DNA from: Xenophilus sp. E41
GTDB lineage: Bacteria > Pseudomonadota > Gammaproteobacteria > Burkholderiales > Burkholderiaceae_C
Direction: 5' to 3'
Assembly (NCBI RefSeq): GCF_003671765.1
Contig: NZ_QPIB01000005.1
Location: 66,528 to 130,527, forward strand
DNA length: 64,000 nucleotides
The notes beneath the pieces are model-generated. The model searched no databases, was not told where the DNA came from, and saw nothing but the letters and a program-made list of their open reading frames with translations. The position numbers were made by a program, and so were the translations under genes. Of this stretch, positions 33,908 to 44,839 are shown piece after piece (position 1 is the first letter of the stretch; each line of letters opens with the position of its first letter).

Positions 33908-34801
33908 ATGGATGCTTCAATGCAGTATGCCAACCTCTTTTTAGCCGGTCTCTTCCAAGCCGCGATTTTGTTTCTTGTCGCCTGCGGTCTGCAACTCATC
34001 TTTGGCGTTCAAAAGGTCGTCAATCTTGCCTGTGGTTCGTTCTATGCGCTGGGAGCGTTTTTTGCTATTACGGCTGTCGGCCTCTTGCACCAATGGCAAA
34101 TGCCGATGATTTTTCTTGTTCCAGCACTTGTGTTGTCTGGTGTACTCGTTGGAACAGTCGGAGCTCCGTTAGAGTTGTTGTTACGTCCCGTATATAGGCG
34201 AGACCCTAGCTATCAACTTTTGCTGACCTTTGGTCTTTTGCTGATGTTCCAGGATGTTTTTCGTTTTTTCTGGGGTGCTGCACCGAGATCAATGGACAGC
34301 TCTCTATATGGAATATATGGAACGATCGACATAAGTGGATTGCAGATCCCTGTATATAACTTTCTTGTCATTGGAGCGAGCATCCTAATCGCAATGATTT
34401 TAGGATTGTCACTCAAGCGAACCCGTATTGGACGGATCGTACGGGCTACGGCTGAAAATCGGAACATGACTGAAGCATTGGGTGTTAATTCATCCAAAGT
34501 ATTCACAATGGTTTTTACGCTGGGCTGCATTCTAGGAACTGTGGGTGGGGCATTGGTTATTCCCACTTCGGCTGCCTCTATGACCATGGCCGCTGAACTC
34601 GTGGTGGAGGCCTTTGCAGTTGTTGTGATCGGGGGCTTGGGCAGCATGGCTGGGGCTGCTGTTGGCGCCATCATTGTCGGGCTCATGCGGGCGTTCGCAG
34701 TTTCGTTAGCTCCTGAAGTGGAGATTCTCTCCATCTATCTAGTTGTCGTTGTTGTCCTCTTGATTCGCCCTGTTGGATTGTTTGGAAGGAGCGCATCTTG
34801 A
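33908..34801 (+). CDS. livH: Liv-type ABC permease 1 (LivH family)
   Basis: 297 residues, about eight transmembrane helices. Opens MDASMQYANLFLAGLFQAAI, with the family motif GVQKVVNLACGSFYALGAF (about residue 33) and AVVVIGGLGSMAGAAVGAI near the C-terminus, the coupling region with the ATPase. It pairs with LivM; the start of livM overlaps its stop by 4 nt. The gene is visibly AT-richer than the ICE backbone, a sign of separate origin. Named by family; leucine is not implied as the substrate. Confidence 0.88.
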   Translation: MDASMQYANLFLAGLFQAAILFLVACGLQLIFGVQKVVNLACGSFYALGAFFAITAVGLLHQWQMPMIFLVPALVLSGVLVGTVGAPLELLLRPVYRRDPSYQLLLTFGLLLMFQDVFRFFWGAAPRSMDSSLYGIYGTIDISGLQIPVYNFLVIGASILIAMILGLSLKRTRIGRIVRATAENRNMTEALGVNSSKVFTMVFTLGCILGTVGGALVIPTSAASMTMAAELVVEAFAVVVIGGLGSMAGAAVGAIIVGLMRAFAVSLAPEVEILSIYLVVVVVLLIRPVGLFGRSAS

Positions 34802-35814
34802 GCGCAGTATTTGACGTAATTTCTCCGAGAATTCGGCCTCGGCCGAAGCCGCGGTTGCTTAACGGCGTTATTCCATTTGTTGTGTTGCTAGCTGGACTTG
34901 CAATTGCACCTTTGATGCTAACGCCGTACAGCACCGTGATGCTTATGCCTGCCTTGGCATTTGGAATCGCTCTTCTCGGCATGAATCTTCTGTTTGGCTA
35001 CACGGGGTTGCTGTCCTTTGGCCATGCAATGTTCTTGGCTGTAGGGGCATACGTGGCGGCCGCAGCGACCCAGGCGGGCGTTCTCCACTTTGAGTTGATC
35101 TTGATCGCAGCAGCGAGTTTGGGAGGACTATTCGCATTGGCGATTGGTGCTCTCTGTGTCCGTTTCACACATATCTTCTTTGGCATGCTCACACTTGCGT
35201 TTGGCATGCTTCTTCACTCTTTCCTGTTCAAGTTCTACAACTTGACAGGAGGTGATCAAGGTATGCGTGTCCTGCGGCCGATGTTACTGGGGCAGGATTG
35301 GGATATGACTGCGACTCAGTTTCTCAGTGGTCCGTTCTATTACTACTGTTTGATAGTTTATGTGCTGCTCGGATTGCTCACCTGGCGCATCGTCAGTTCG
35401 CCTCTTGGCCTCCAGCTGCGCGCTATTAGAGACAATGAGAGCAAGGCTCGGTACCTTGGCGTACGTGTCTATCGCCTCCGACTGTTTGCCTTTGTAGTGT
35501 CTGGCGTTTTCGGTGCAATCGCTGGCGCGATGTTGGGGGTTTCCACTGGACTTGCTGATCCGGAGCTTGCGTATTGGCCTCAGTCAGGCAATCTTATTTT
35601 CATGATGATTCTTGGGGGGGCTGGAACCTTTGTGGGGCCTGGGGTAGGGGCGCTCATTTTTGTTCTGCTGCATGAAGTACTGGTATCGAGTACGGCCTAC
35701 TGGAGATTTATGTTGGGTGCTACGTTGGTGTTTCTCGTGCTTGTGCTTCCAGAAGGATTGATCGGCACGATTTCCAATCACTTGCAACGTCGTGTAAGGG
35801 GAGATGCCCAATGA
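34798..35814 (+). CDS. livM: Liv-type ABC permease 2 (LivM family)
   Basis: 338 residues, multi-spanning. Family motifs LLFGYTGLLSFGHAMFLAVG (about residue 62), GLQLRAIRDNESKARYLGV and GGAGTFVGPGVGALIFVLL. It forms the transmembrane heterodimer with LivH. The start codon is TTG, giving the overlap TTGA with the livH stop; it overlaps livG by 4 nt. Confidence 0.88.
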   Translation: MSAVFDVISPRIRPRPKPRLLNGVIPFVVLLAGLAIAPLMLTPYSTVMLMPALAFGIALLGMNLLFGYTGLLSFGHAMFLAVGAYVAAAATQAGVLHFELILIAAASLGGLFALAIGALCVRFTHIFFGMLTLAFGMLLHSFLFKFYNLTGGDQGMRVLRPMLLGQDWDMTATQFLSGPFYYYCLIVYVLLGLLTWRIVSSPLGLQLRAIRDNESKARYLGVRVYRLRLFAFVVSGVFGAIAGAMLGVSTGLADPELAYWPQSGNLIFMMILGGAGTFVGPGVGALIFVLLHEVLVSSTAYWRFMLGATLVFLVLVLPEGLIGTISNHLQRRVRGDAQ

Positions 35815-36605
35815 GTGCCATGTTGAGCGCATGCAATGTATCCAAATCTTATGGATCGTACCAAGCTCTAAAGAATGTGTCTTTGGAGATCGGAGGCGGT
35901 GAATTCGTGTCAATAGTCGGCCCGAATGGAGCAGGGAAGACCACACTCGTCAATGTGTTGACGGGGTTGGCGGCCCCCTCCCAAGGGACGGTGCATTTCA
36001 TGGGAAATAGTATTGCTGGAGTAGGTCCGGTTAAGTTGGCTGCGATGGGCATGGCCCGTTCATTCCAGCTGGTCAATATTTTTCCAGAGGTGAGCGTTTG
36101 GGAGACGATCGCAGTTGCTGTAAGTTCAAGGTTGCGTAGAGCTTCGAATCCATTACGAACATTGACCAAAGATCCTCAGATCGAGGACGAAGTTCAGCAT
36201 ATTGCTGGAACACTTGGCTTGCATCACAAGCTTTTTGAACGAGCTGGTTCTCTCTCACAAGGAGAGAAAAAACTCCTTGATATCGCCAGCGCATTTGCAC
36301 TTCGTCCTAAGGCCATCCTTTTAGATGAACCTACTTCGGGCGTCTCAAGTGGAGACAAATACGGGATTATGGAACTGTTAGTGAAGGCGGCACGCTCGGA
36401 AGGGGTGAGCGCCATCATTCAAGTCGAGCATGACATGACACTGGTCGCACGTTACTCGCATCGGGTGATCGCGCTTCAGGAAGGGCGTGTGATTGGAGAT
36501 ATGTCTCCGGATGTTTTCTTTAAGGACTCCTTGATGCTTGAAGCAGTGATCGGCCCTGTCCACAGTAGTCAGAAAAAAAACGAGGGGGAACACCAGCCAT
36601 GCTGA
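35811..36605 (+). CDS. livG: Liv-type ABC ATPase 1 (LivG family)
   Basis: 264 residues. Walker A GPNGAGKTTLVNVLTG (about residue 38), ABC signature LSQGEKKLLDIASAF, Walker B AILLDEPTSGV, H-loop QVEHDMTLV. It works as a heterodimer with the LivF-like ATPase. The stop overlaps the livF start by 7 nt. Confidence 0.92.
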   Translation: MSAMLSACNVSKSYGSYQALKNVSLEIGGGEFVSIVGPNGAGKTTLVNVLTGLAAPSQGTVHFMGNSIAGVGPVKLAAMGMARSFQLVNIFPEVSVWETIAVAVSSRLRRASNPLRTLTKDPQIEDEVQHIAGTLGLHHKLFERAGSLSQGEKKLLDIASAFALRPKAILLDEPTSGVSSGDKYGIMELLVKAARSEGVSAIIQVEHDMTLVARYSHRVIALQEGRVIGDMSPDVFFKDSLMLEAVIGPVHSSQKKNEGEHQPC

Positions 36606-37324
36606 ACGTGTCCGAACTGACCGTGGACATCCAGGGAAGTCGAATTCTTCGAGGTATCAGTCTTGAGGTTCGCGCCGGTGAACTGGTATGTCTTCTCGGC
36701 AGAAATGGAGCGGGAAAGACCACCACTTTTCGGTCGTTGATGGGCTATCTTCGGCCCGTTTCCGGGCGCATCTCGTGGGAAGATAAAGATCTTGCGCGCT
36801 TGAGCACATGGCAGATTGCGCAACTGGGCATTGGCTTTTCCCCTGAAGAATCGGAAGTGTATGCCGACCTCACGGTCGAGGAAAACATTGAACTTCCGAC
36901 GTGGACTCGTACCTGTGGCAGACCTGCTGCGGAGCGCATTTCGGAAGCATATCGTATTTTCCCCAAGCTGGAACGATACCGTAAACGCGGGGGGGCAGAG
37001 CTTTCGGGTGGCGAGCGCAAGATGGTATCTATCGCCCGCGCATTGGCTCTCGACGCAGAACTCCTTTTACTCGACGAACCTTTTGAAGGTCTCTCACCCG
37101 CCATCATTCCACTTGTAGCGGAGGGAGTCGCCGCGATTCGCCAATCTGGGAAAGCCATTGTGATGGCTGAATCCAATTTGCATCATGTTCCAGATTACAT
37201 AGATAAACTAGTGGTGATTGAGCGCGGTGAAATTATTTACACGGGCTCGTTGAGCGGAGCTCTCGGGGACGTGGAGGTTATGAAAATTATCGCGGGTGCC
37301 GTGGATGCGGAACCTCAAACTTGA
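36599..37324 (+). CDS. livF: Liv-type ABC ATPase 2 (LivF family)
   Basis: 241 residues. Walker A GRNGAGKTTTFRSLMG (about residue 38), signature LSGGERKMVSIARAL, Walker B LLLLDEPFEGLSP. The H-loop His is replaced in AIVMAESNLHHV, where the ESN position normally holds xEH/Q; LivF proteins often carry EQN here. It completes the importer. Confidence 0.92.
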   Translation: MLNVSELTVDIQGSRILRGISLEVRAGELVCLLGRNGAGKTTTFRSLMGYLRPVSGRISWEDKDLARLSTWQIAQLGIGFSPEESEVYADLTVEENIELPTWTRTCGRPAAERISEAYRIFPKLERYRKRGGAELSGGERKMVSIARALALDAELLLLDEPFEGLSPAIIPLVAEGVAAIRQSGKAIVMAESNLHHVPDYIDKLVVIERGEIIYTGSLSGALGDVEVMKIIAGAVDAEPQT

Positions 37325-37337
37325 CCAGGGGCGAGAT

Positions 37338-37637
37338 ATGAAGACATATACGGGCGATCGAACTATCGATGGAATTAAAGTGCTCGCCGATGGCCAATTG
37401 TTGCCTGACCGGACCGACCTGCGTCGCTATGCGGAAATGGGGTTCGAATGGGGGTACGAAGGTGCCGAGCCGCGGCAGTTGGCTTTCGCTCTTCTTTTGG
37501 ATCACACCGGTGACTTGAATCTTTCCGCTGATTCTTGCGAATCTTTCATGAAGGTCATGGTTGCAAATTTTGATAATGAGTGGAGCATTGCTTCCGCAGA
37601 TATTGAAAACTGGCTACGAAGCAAGTCAAGGTATTGA
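37338..37637 (+). CDS. DUF6166 protein
   Basis: 99 residues from MKTYTGDRTIDGIKVLADGQ. The pattern (D-L-R ... GFEWGYEGAEPRQLAFALLLDHTGD, then FDNEWSIASADIENWL) matches DUF6166, a small family of unknown function more usual in plasmids and Actinobacteria. It follows livF by 13 nt, so it is in the operon. An RBS GGGGCGAGA lies before the start. The reason for its presence in a transporter operon is unclear. Confidence 0.65.
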   Translation: MKTYTGDRTIDGIKVLADGQLLPDRTDLRRYAEMGFEWGYEGAEPRQLAFALLLDHTGDLNLSADSCESFMKVMVANFDNEWSIASADIENWLRSKSRY

Positions 37638-37704
37638 CTGCGGCTGAAATCGAGTGTTGTTGGCAGGCATGCCCCTGTTGGGGTCAATTTAATTGGAGGT
37701 TTTC

Positions 37705-38496
37705 ATGGAGCTTCAATCTACTATGATGAAGGAACGCCAGCGTCGATATCGCAAAGAGTATCGACATCGTGTGGCGGGTTGGTACCACGGTTGGCTGCAC
37801 TTGGCGATCATTGCCATCAGCGGTTTCACGGCGCTCTACATCTATGCTGCCAATCTTCGCAACGTCCAACTGTGGGAATGGCTGGCCTTGCCATTGGGTT
37901 TCATGGCTTATCAACTCACCGAATACTTGCTGCATGCGCATGTAATGCATCGGCCTCGCAAGAACGTCATTTTCCGGGCGCTCTATGTGCGACACACATT
38001 GATGCATCATCAGTTCTTTACGCGCGAAGAAATGCGTTTCGCGGATCATAGAGATTGGCGTGTAACGTTCTTTCCCCCTTTCACAATGATCGTGCTTACC
38101 TTGCTGTCTCTCGTGCCATCGCTCGTCGCTGGCTGGATTCTCTCCCCTAATTTCGGCTGGCTGTTGATGGCCGCGCTGACGGGTAGCTACATGTTCTATG
38201 AACTCGTTCATTTCTCATGCCATGTGAACGACAACTGGCTTATTCGAAATACGCCGATTATTAATACTGCGCGCCGGCATCATACGGCGCATCACGATCA
38301 TCCATTGATGATGGAAGTTAATATGGGTATCGGAACCCCTATTTTTGATTGGTTGTTTGGAACCTCCGATCTCAAAAGAGGATTTTGGGGTCATATCTTT
38401 AACGGCTACAGCACGCGTTATTTGAAGCAAGATCTTCGAAAAACAGTTCGTACACCCAATTCAAATGATGGCGTTGTGAAATCGGCAAGCTTCTAA
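37705..38496 (+). CDS. Membrane di-iron hydroxylase (fatty acid hydroxylase/sterol desaturase)
   Basis: 263 residues from MELQSTMMKERQRR, with GGAGG 6 nt upstream. Four hydrophobic segments (two between 28-62, two between 115-160) and the histidine clusters of the superfamily: HAHVMH (about 83-88), RHTLMHHQ (about 103-110), a lone H in ELVHFSCHVN and RRHHTAHHDHP (about 200-210). These bind two irons for O2-dependent hydroxylation or desaturation of a lipophilic substrate. Part of the same operon as the Liv genes and the SDR pathway in principle; substrate unknown. Confidence 0.8.
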   Translation: MELQSTMMKERQRRYRKEYRHRVAGWYHGWLHLAIIAISGFTALYIYAANLRNVQLWEWLALPLGFMAYQLTEYLLHAHVMHRPRKNVIFRALYVRHTLMHHQFFTREEMRFADHRDWRVTFFPPFTMIVLTLLSLVPSLVAGWILSPNFGWLLMAALTGSYMFYELVHFSCHVNDNWLIRNTPIINTARRHHTAHHDHPLMMEVNMGIGTPIFDWLFGTSDLKRGFWGHIFNGYSTRYLKQDLRKTVRTPNSNDGVVKSASF

Positions 38497-38525
38497 CATG
38501 ACTGCCAAATATCCGGAGTGATTAA

Positions 38526-38714
38526 ATGCCAACTAAATTCAAAGTAATTATTTCCATACTGATTTTGATGCTCTTCGGGGTGATAGGTTTGTATGAGTTT
38601 TCGATTGATCTTCGAACGGCTGGTTGGGCTGCATTTTTCTTGGGCGGGTTTATGGTGTTTTCGATCTGGATTTTTCCTGAGGTAAGCAGGGATGATCCTG
38701 TCGACGCCAATTGA
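38526..38714 (+). CDS. Small two-helix membrane protein
   Basis: 62 residues. MPTKFKVIISILILMLFGVI and AAFFLGGFMVFSIWIF are two transmembrane helices separated by a short acidic/basic loop. It starts 29 nt after the hydroxylase stop with CGGAGTG before the ATG, so it is probably co-expressed and may be an accessory to the hydroxylase. No named family. Confidence 0.6.
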   Translation: MPTKFKVIISILILMLFGVIGLYEFSIDLRTAGWAAFFLGGFMVFSIWIFPEVSRDDPVDAN

Positions 38715-38880
38715 GCGGCAGAGGGGTGCTCTGATTACTTCTACTTCAGATCGGATTAAGAAAATGTTCGCTCTCAAGGCAGACGCAGATGTGTGGTCGT
38801 TCTGTTTGATTTAGAACAAGTTCGTTGGTACAGCTTTGGCGGCCAGTGACGTCATACTTAACTTAACCTAGTACATCCTG

Positions 38881-40779
<1,899 letters not shown>

Positions 40780-40979
40780 AAGAAAACACACCGGAATTGC
40801 CGAAACGTGCCTCACTTGCGTACGGTAGTAGCAAAGCTTTGAAGTCAGCCCTCTGTCACAAACAGACGGAGAGAGTTGTGCAGTCCATCACCTCGGTATC
40901 AAAGCCAACACACGGTAAAATCCCAGTGATTGCTGGCCCGAATGAGGGGGCGTGTTGAATCTCTGATTTGCTCCATTCA

Positions 40980-42971
40980 TCATTGGATGGACAGGTAGCG
41001 CCGTCGCCCGATCTTCCATGACACGCTCCCGCCTCGCATTGTGGCGACGAGTTGCTGCCCCAGCCGCTGTTCAAGCACCGGCTTCCAAGGCACCAAGCTG
41101 AACCCCATACCCTCATCGAGCAGTGCGTAGCGTCCGCTGGCAAGCATCACGCTGCGCCGGTAGATGCCGGCCACGCGCTGGCCGTCAGCCACGGGGCGAT
41201 ACCCCAAGCCGGTTTCGGCGGCAATGTCCTTCGCGGCGAGCGTCAGTTCCCGGTCGCGCAGCGTGCCCAGCAGGTTGCGCGCCAAGATCACGCGCTGCCC
41301 GCGCCGCTCGGCCAGCCCCTGTTCCGTCAGGAAGTTGGCACGCTGCTGCATTGCCTGCTTGGCCTCGCTACCAAAACCCAAATCACCCAAGCCGGAGCCG
41401 CCGCCGATCAACTGCTGGTCGAGCCAGGTGGCGCCGATGACGCGAGCTTGACGCTCAATGGGCAGGTGCGATTTTAGCTCCACGGCCACGCCGCCCAGGC
41501 GCTGCGCGTCGTACTGGCGGCCACGCTCGGGCAGGTCGTCCGGCACCTTCCATAGCCCCTCGGCCACGCGCTCCACGATGCCAGCCCGGCGCAGGGCTTC
41601 CAGGCGCCGGACATGGGCTGCCACGACTTCTTGCGGATCGCGGCCAGGGACAGTCTGCCCTTGCGCGATGGCAAGGTGATGGTCGGTGCGGTACAGGCCA
41701 TTGCTTGCCATCGCGGCGATGGTCTTGTCCGCCGCCCGTATCTCGGCAGAGCCTTTCACCTCGACCACCGCGCCCATCGGATACTGCTCCAGTTTCGTCC
41801 TGGGCGACAGCGCGACGTAGTGCGCCTTGCCGTCGATGCCATCGACCACGAGATAGCCCCGGTCGTACAGTTCGTCGGCCAGCCCCTTGCCCGCTACGCG
41901 GCCGATGATGGAGTGCCCATCTTCGGCCGGCTGGAACACGGCCAGGTCGCGCTGCCTGCCGCCCATCGCACGTTGCATGGTGCGGATGATGTCGCCGCGC
42001 TCGCCCATCGCCCGCAGGGTGGACTCAGCTTCGGCGTGGACGGCACAGGTGCCAGGCTGGGTTTCCGTCGCCAAGCCCATGCGCTGAAGCCGTTGCAGTC
42101 GCCCGACCAGCAGCAGGCGCTGGCGCTGCAGCTTGGGATCATTGAAGCGTTCGATTTTCACCAATCCCTCTACCGCTTCACGCTGCAAGGTTCGATCCAG
42201 AGAAGTCCAGCGCTCCTGCTCCACCTCGCGGGCCAGAGTGCGCTGGATCTCCAGCTCGGTGCGTGGCCCGAGCCATTCGGTGGCCAGCTCCATCGCCCGC
42301 TCGCGCATCCCGCGGGTGATGTACTCCTGCGAGATGATGAGGTCTTTGCCCGTATCGTCCTTGCCGCGCAGCACGACGTGGGTGTGCGGGTTGTCGGTGT
42401 TCCAGTGATCCACCGCCACCCAGTCCAGCCGGGTGCCCAGATCAGCCTCCATGCGCTGCATCAGGTGGCGGGTATAGGTGCGCAGGTCTTCGAGTTGGTC
42501 GGCATGCTCGGGCGAGACGATGAAGCGGAACTGGTGACGGTCGCCCCGCCCGCGTTCCTCGAAAGCTGCCGTGTCCGCCTCGTCGGTGATGGTCCCATAG
42601 GCCCGTCCCTGTTCGCCCTGGCGATCCACGCCTTCGCGCCCGATGTAACGCAGGTGCTGCACCGTCGATTTGCCGCTGGCCTGCTGCAAATACACCAGCC
42701 GAACCTTGACCGTGGCCCGGCGTGAATAGGCAGTCAAGGACTGGCCCGTGAAGCTCGCCGCCGTATGCCCGCGCCCCAGACGAGAACCAGGCGCCTTGCC
42801 GGTGGTTTTGCCCCTCACCTTGCCACCCATTCCGCGCTTGCCGCCTGTAACGCCAGCCGCCTTGCTGGTCTGACGCAGCACCTGCGCAATGAAGGTGTCG
42901 CCGCGCTGCTTCGGCTTGCCTGGCCGCACGCGGAAACGGTCATCACCATCCGAGTTTCCGCGCTGGCTCAT
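40980..42971 (-). CDS. Relaxase with DUF3363 (RlxS-like, TraI position)
   Basis: 663 residues from MSQRGNSDGDDRFRVRPG. Basic N-terminus, then RHQFRFIVSPEHADQLEDLR and the HUH-like motif VDHWNTDNPHTHVVLRGKDD (about residue 205), which coordinates metal at the active site. The DUF3363 C-terminal domain follows (LDQQLIGGGSGLGDLGFG, LAERRGQRVILARNLL). It nicks oriT and pilots the single strand into the recipient. Members of this type are the Tn4371-family relaxase. The start overlaps the 151-residue ORF stop by 4 nt. Confidence 0.93.
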   Translation of the reverse strand: MSQRGNSDGDDRFRVRPGKPKQRGDTFIAQVLRQTSKAAGVTGGKRGMGGKVRGKTTGKAPGSRLGRGHTAASFTGQSLTAYSRRATVKVRLVYLQQASGKSTVQHLRYIGREGVDRQGEQGRAYGTITDEADTAAFEERGRGDRHQFRFIVSPEHADQLEDLRTYTRHLMQRMEADLGTRLDWVAVDHWNTDNPHTHVVLRGKDDTGKDLIISQEYITRGMRERAMELATEWLGPRTELEIQRTLAREVEQERWTSLDRTLQREAVEGLVKIERFNDPKLQRQRLLLVGRLQRLQRMGLATETQPGTCAVHAEAESTLRAMGERGDIIRTMQRAMGGRQRDLAVFQPAEDGHSIIGRVAGKGLADELYDRGYLVVDGIDGKAHYVALSPRTKLEQYPMGAVVEVKGSAEIRAADKTIAAMASNGLYRTDHHLAIAQGQTVPGRDPQEVVAAHVRRLEALRRAGIVERVAEGLWKVPDDLPERGRQYDAQRLGGVAVELKSHLPIERQARVIGATWLDQQLIGGGSGLGDLGFGSEAKQAMQQRANFLTEQGLAERRGQRVILARNLLGTLRDRELTLAAKDIAAETGLGYRPVADGQRVAGIYRRSVMLASGRYALLDEGMGFSLVPWKPVLEQRLGQQLVATMRGGSVSWKIGRRRYLSIQ

Positions 42972-43423
42972 GATGCGCCTCCAGCCAAGCCCATCGCGCC
43001 CGAGCGGATGCGGCACACGGTGTTCCCAATGCCTGCATGGCATTTGCGCTGTTGGCGGCACGAAGCCACCCTGTGGCGCGTGCTGCCCCAAACCCATGTG
43101 CAGACTGGCTTTGCGCGCACCGTGGTGCCGCGCCCTTCAATCTTGCCTTCCGCCTTTGCCCCTCGCTGGCGCTCCGGGCAGCGGCGGCCCGGCGGCGCTG
43201 CTGCACGAGCAGCCAGCACGCCGGCGAACGCAGCGACGGCCACAGGCCGGGCGCGTTCGAGGCAAGACACCTGCACGTTGGACGGCTGCGCCGAAGGCAG
43301 CGCGAAGTGCGGCGCGGATGCGCTCGCACTGCACGCGCGACGACACGGCGACGGCCAGCAGCACGACACGCCCGATGGCACGACAAGATGCACGGCAACG
43401 TGCAGCAAGTCGGCGGCCATCAT
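42968..43423 (-). CDS. Possible 151-residue ORF coupled to traF and relaxase
   Basis: Opens at the traF stop (ATGA overlap at 43420-43423) and closes at the relaxase start (ATGA overlap at 42968-42971), so it is fitted between the two genes. The product is basic, Cys- and Ala-rich with no recognised family. Alternatively the 450-nt segment is mainly oriT and the frame is incidental. Codon bias is atypical, which lowers confidence. Confidence 0.35.
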   Translation of the reverse strand: MMAADLLHVAVHLVVPSGVSCCWPSPCRRACSASASAPHFALPSAQPSNVQVSCLERARPVAVAAFAGVLAARAAAPPGRRCPERQRGAKAEGKIEGRGTTVRAKPVCTWVWGSTRHRVASCRQQRKCHAGIGNTVCRIRSGAMGLAGGAS

Positions 43424-44016
43424 GGGCGGGACTCCAGCCAGACCGGATGCGCGACGCCAATCACGGCGCCCACACTGACCGGCCCGAAATACCGGCTGTC
43501 GAACGACGCCGGGTTGGTCACACTGAGCAGGAACAGTTCACCGGGTTCGAGGCGACGGCACTGCTGCCAGGATGGCAGCGGCCGGCCCCAGCGGTCGGCA
43601 GGCAGCACAGCGGCCGAAGGCACGCCGTCGATGCGGACGATGCGGCCAGTGATGCACACCTCCTGCGGCGCGATGGCGCCCACGCGCTTGAGCAGCGGCA
43701 CGCGCGCCGGCAGGTAGCCGCGCTGCGCGGCCAGCGCGGCGGCGTCTGGCGGCAGCGTGGTCAGGACGATGCTGCCCACTTCCAGCCGACGCGGCAGCGA
43801 GCCGGTGCCGTGGCGCTGCGGATTGACGCGATACCAGCCGACCGCCACGCTGTCGGACGGGTTGTAGATCAGGCGCGGCAGCGGCTGCACGAAGGACGCC
43901 CAGGCCAGCGCAGCGAGGCCGCAGGCGGACAGGCCCGCCAGTACGAGGCGAGCGCGCAAACGTGCGCGGGGCGAGCGAGGACGCGACGCGGCGCCGGCAG
44001 TCGAAACGGCGGTCAT
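43420..44016 (-). CDS. traF: TraF: conjugative S26-type signal peptidase
   Basis: 198 residues from MTAVSTAGAASRPRSPRARL. One N-terminal transmembrane helix (LVLAGLSACGLAALAWASF), the catalytic serine region YNPSDSVAVGWYRVN and the lysine of VPLLKRVGAIAPQ. In RP4 the TraF protease cyclises the TrbC pilin, so it probably matures the pilin encoded at 22200. It overlaps the DUF2840 gene by 4 nt. Confidence 0.9.
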   Translation of the reverse strand: MTAVSTAGAASRPRSPRARLRARLVLAGLSACGLAALAWASFVQPLPRLIYNPSDSVAVGWYRVNPQRHGTGSLPRRLEVGSIVLTTLPPDAAALAAQRGYLPARVPLLKRVGAIAPQEVCITGRIVRIDGVPSAAVLPADRWGRPLPSWQQCRRLEPGELFLLSVTNPASFDSRYFGPVSVGAVIGVAHPVWLESRP

Positions 44017-44558
44017 GGCAGTGCCCTCCCGGTCAGCCAGGCGGCGTGCCGCTCGGCGGTGTATTCGGGCAGCGGCAGACGCGCAGCGAGCCGGTTGGCG
44101 AGCGTGCGCCAGTACACGGGCGAAGCGGCGGATGGCGCGATGCCTAGCGCCTCGATGGCGTCGATGCGCTCCAGCACGGCGCGCACCTGGTTCTCCCCCT
44201 CGGCGTGCAGCAGCAGGCGCGCGCCCGGCTGCACGCCGGGGATGCGCTGCGCCGCATCCAGCGGCGTGCAAGCCTGCATCACCATGAGCTGCCAGCGGAT
44301 CGTGCCGTAGTCGTTGGCCTGCCAGCGGATGCGGCTGAACATGGCGCCCGGCAGGAACACCGCGCAGCGCCGCCAGCGGTCGAGCTGGAGCGTGCGCGCA
44401 GGTTCGCCGAAGCGCAGGTAGAGCTTGAAGCGCGGTTCGATGTAGGCCAGCGCCACGCGCGTCAGCGGCGTGCTGGCAGGCTGGCCGGAAGGTGCTGCGT
44501 GCGCAGCCGTGGCCGCGCACGCAACAGGCGCGGCGGCAGACGAAACGGATGCAGTCAT
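44013..44558 (-). CDS. DUF2840 protein
   Basis: 181 residues from MTASVSSAAAPVACAATA; a longer upstream open frame lacks support. Recognised as DUF2840 by RVALAYIEPRFKLYLRFGEP and FSRIRWQANDYGTIRWQLMV. It is always between parA and traF in Tn4371-like ICEs. Function unknown. It overlaps traF and the RHH gene by 4 nt. Confidence 0.82.
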   Translation of the reverse strand: MTASVSSAAAPVACAATAAHAAPSGQPASTPLTRVALAYIEPRFKLYLRFGEPARTLQLDRWRRCAVFLPGAMFSRIRWQANDYGTIRWQLMVMQACTPLDAAQRIPGVQPGARLLLHAEGENQVRAVLERIDAIEALGIAPSAASPVYWRTLANRLAARLPLPEYTAERHAAWLTGRALP

Positions 44559-44839
44559 GGGGTGTTCTCCCTGCGGTGCTCTGGAAACTCCCGCTCCAGC
44601 AGGCCGCGCAGCAGGTCGGCCACGGTCACGCCCTGCGTGAAGGCCGACACCTTGATGCGCGCCCGCATCGCGGGCGTGATGTCGAGGGTCAGGCGAGCCG
44701 TGTAGAGGTCGCCCTTGCCCAGCGCATCGGCATCGCCCTGGCGAATCCACGCCTCGGCGTGCGGATTCGCGGGCGGACGCGCGCCGATGCCGACGCGCTT
44801 GGCCGTGCGTTTGCTGTTCGGTGGCGGCGTCGTTGTCAT
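44555..44839 (-). CDS. Ribbon-helix-helix partition partner
   Basis: 94 residues from MTTTPPPNSKRTAKRV. Basic N-terminus, then a ParG/CopG-like RHH: ARLTLDITPAMRARIKVSAFTQGVTVADLLRGLLER. It starts in an ATGA overlap with parA and probably is its centromere-binding partner (ParG-like). Function by position and fold only. Confidence 0.7.
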   Translation of the reverse strand: MTTTPPPNSKRTAKRVGIGARPPANPHAEAWIRQGDADALGKGDLYTARLTLDITPAMRARIKVSAFTQGVTVADLLRGLLEREFPEHRRENTP

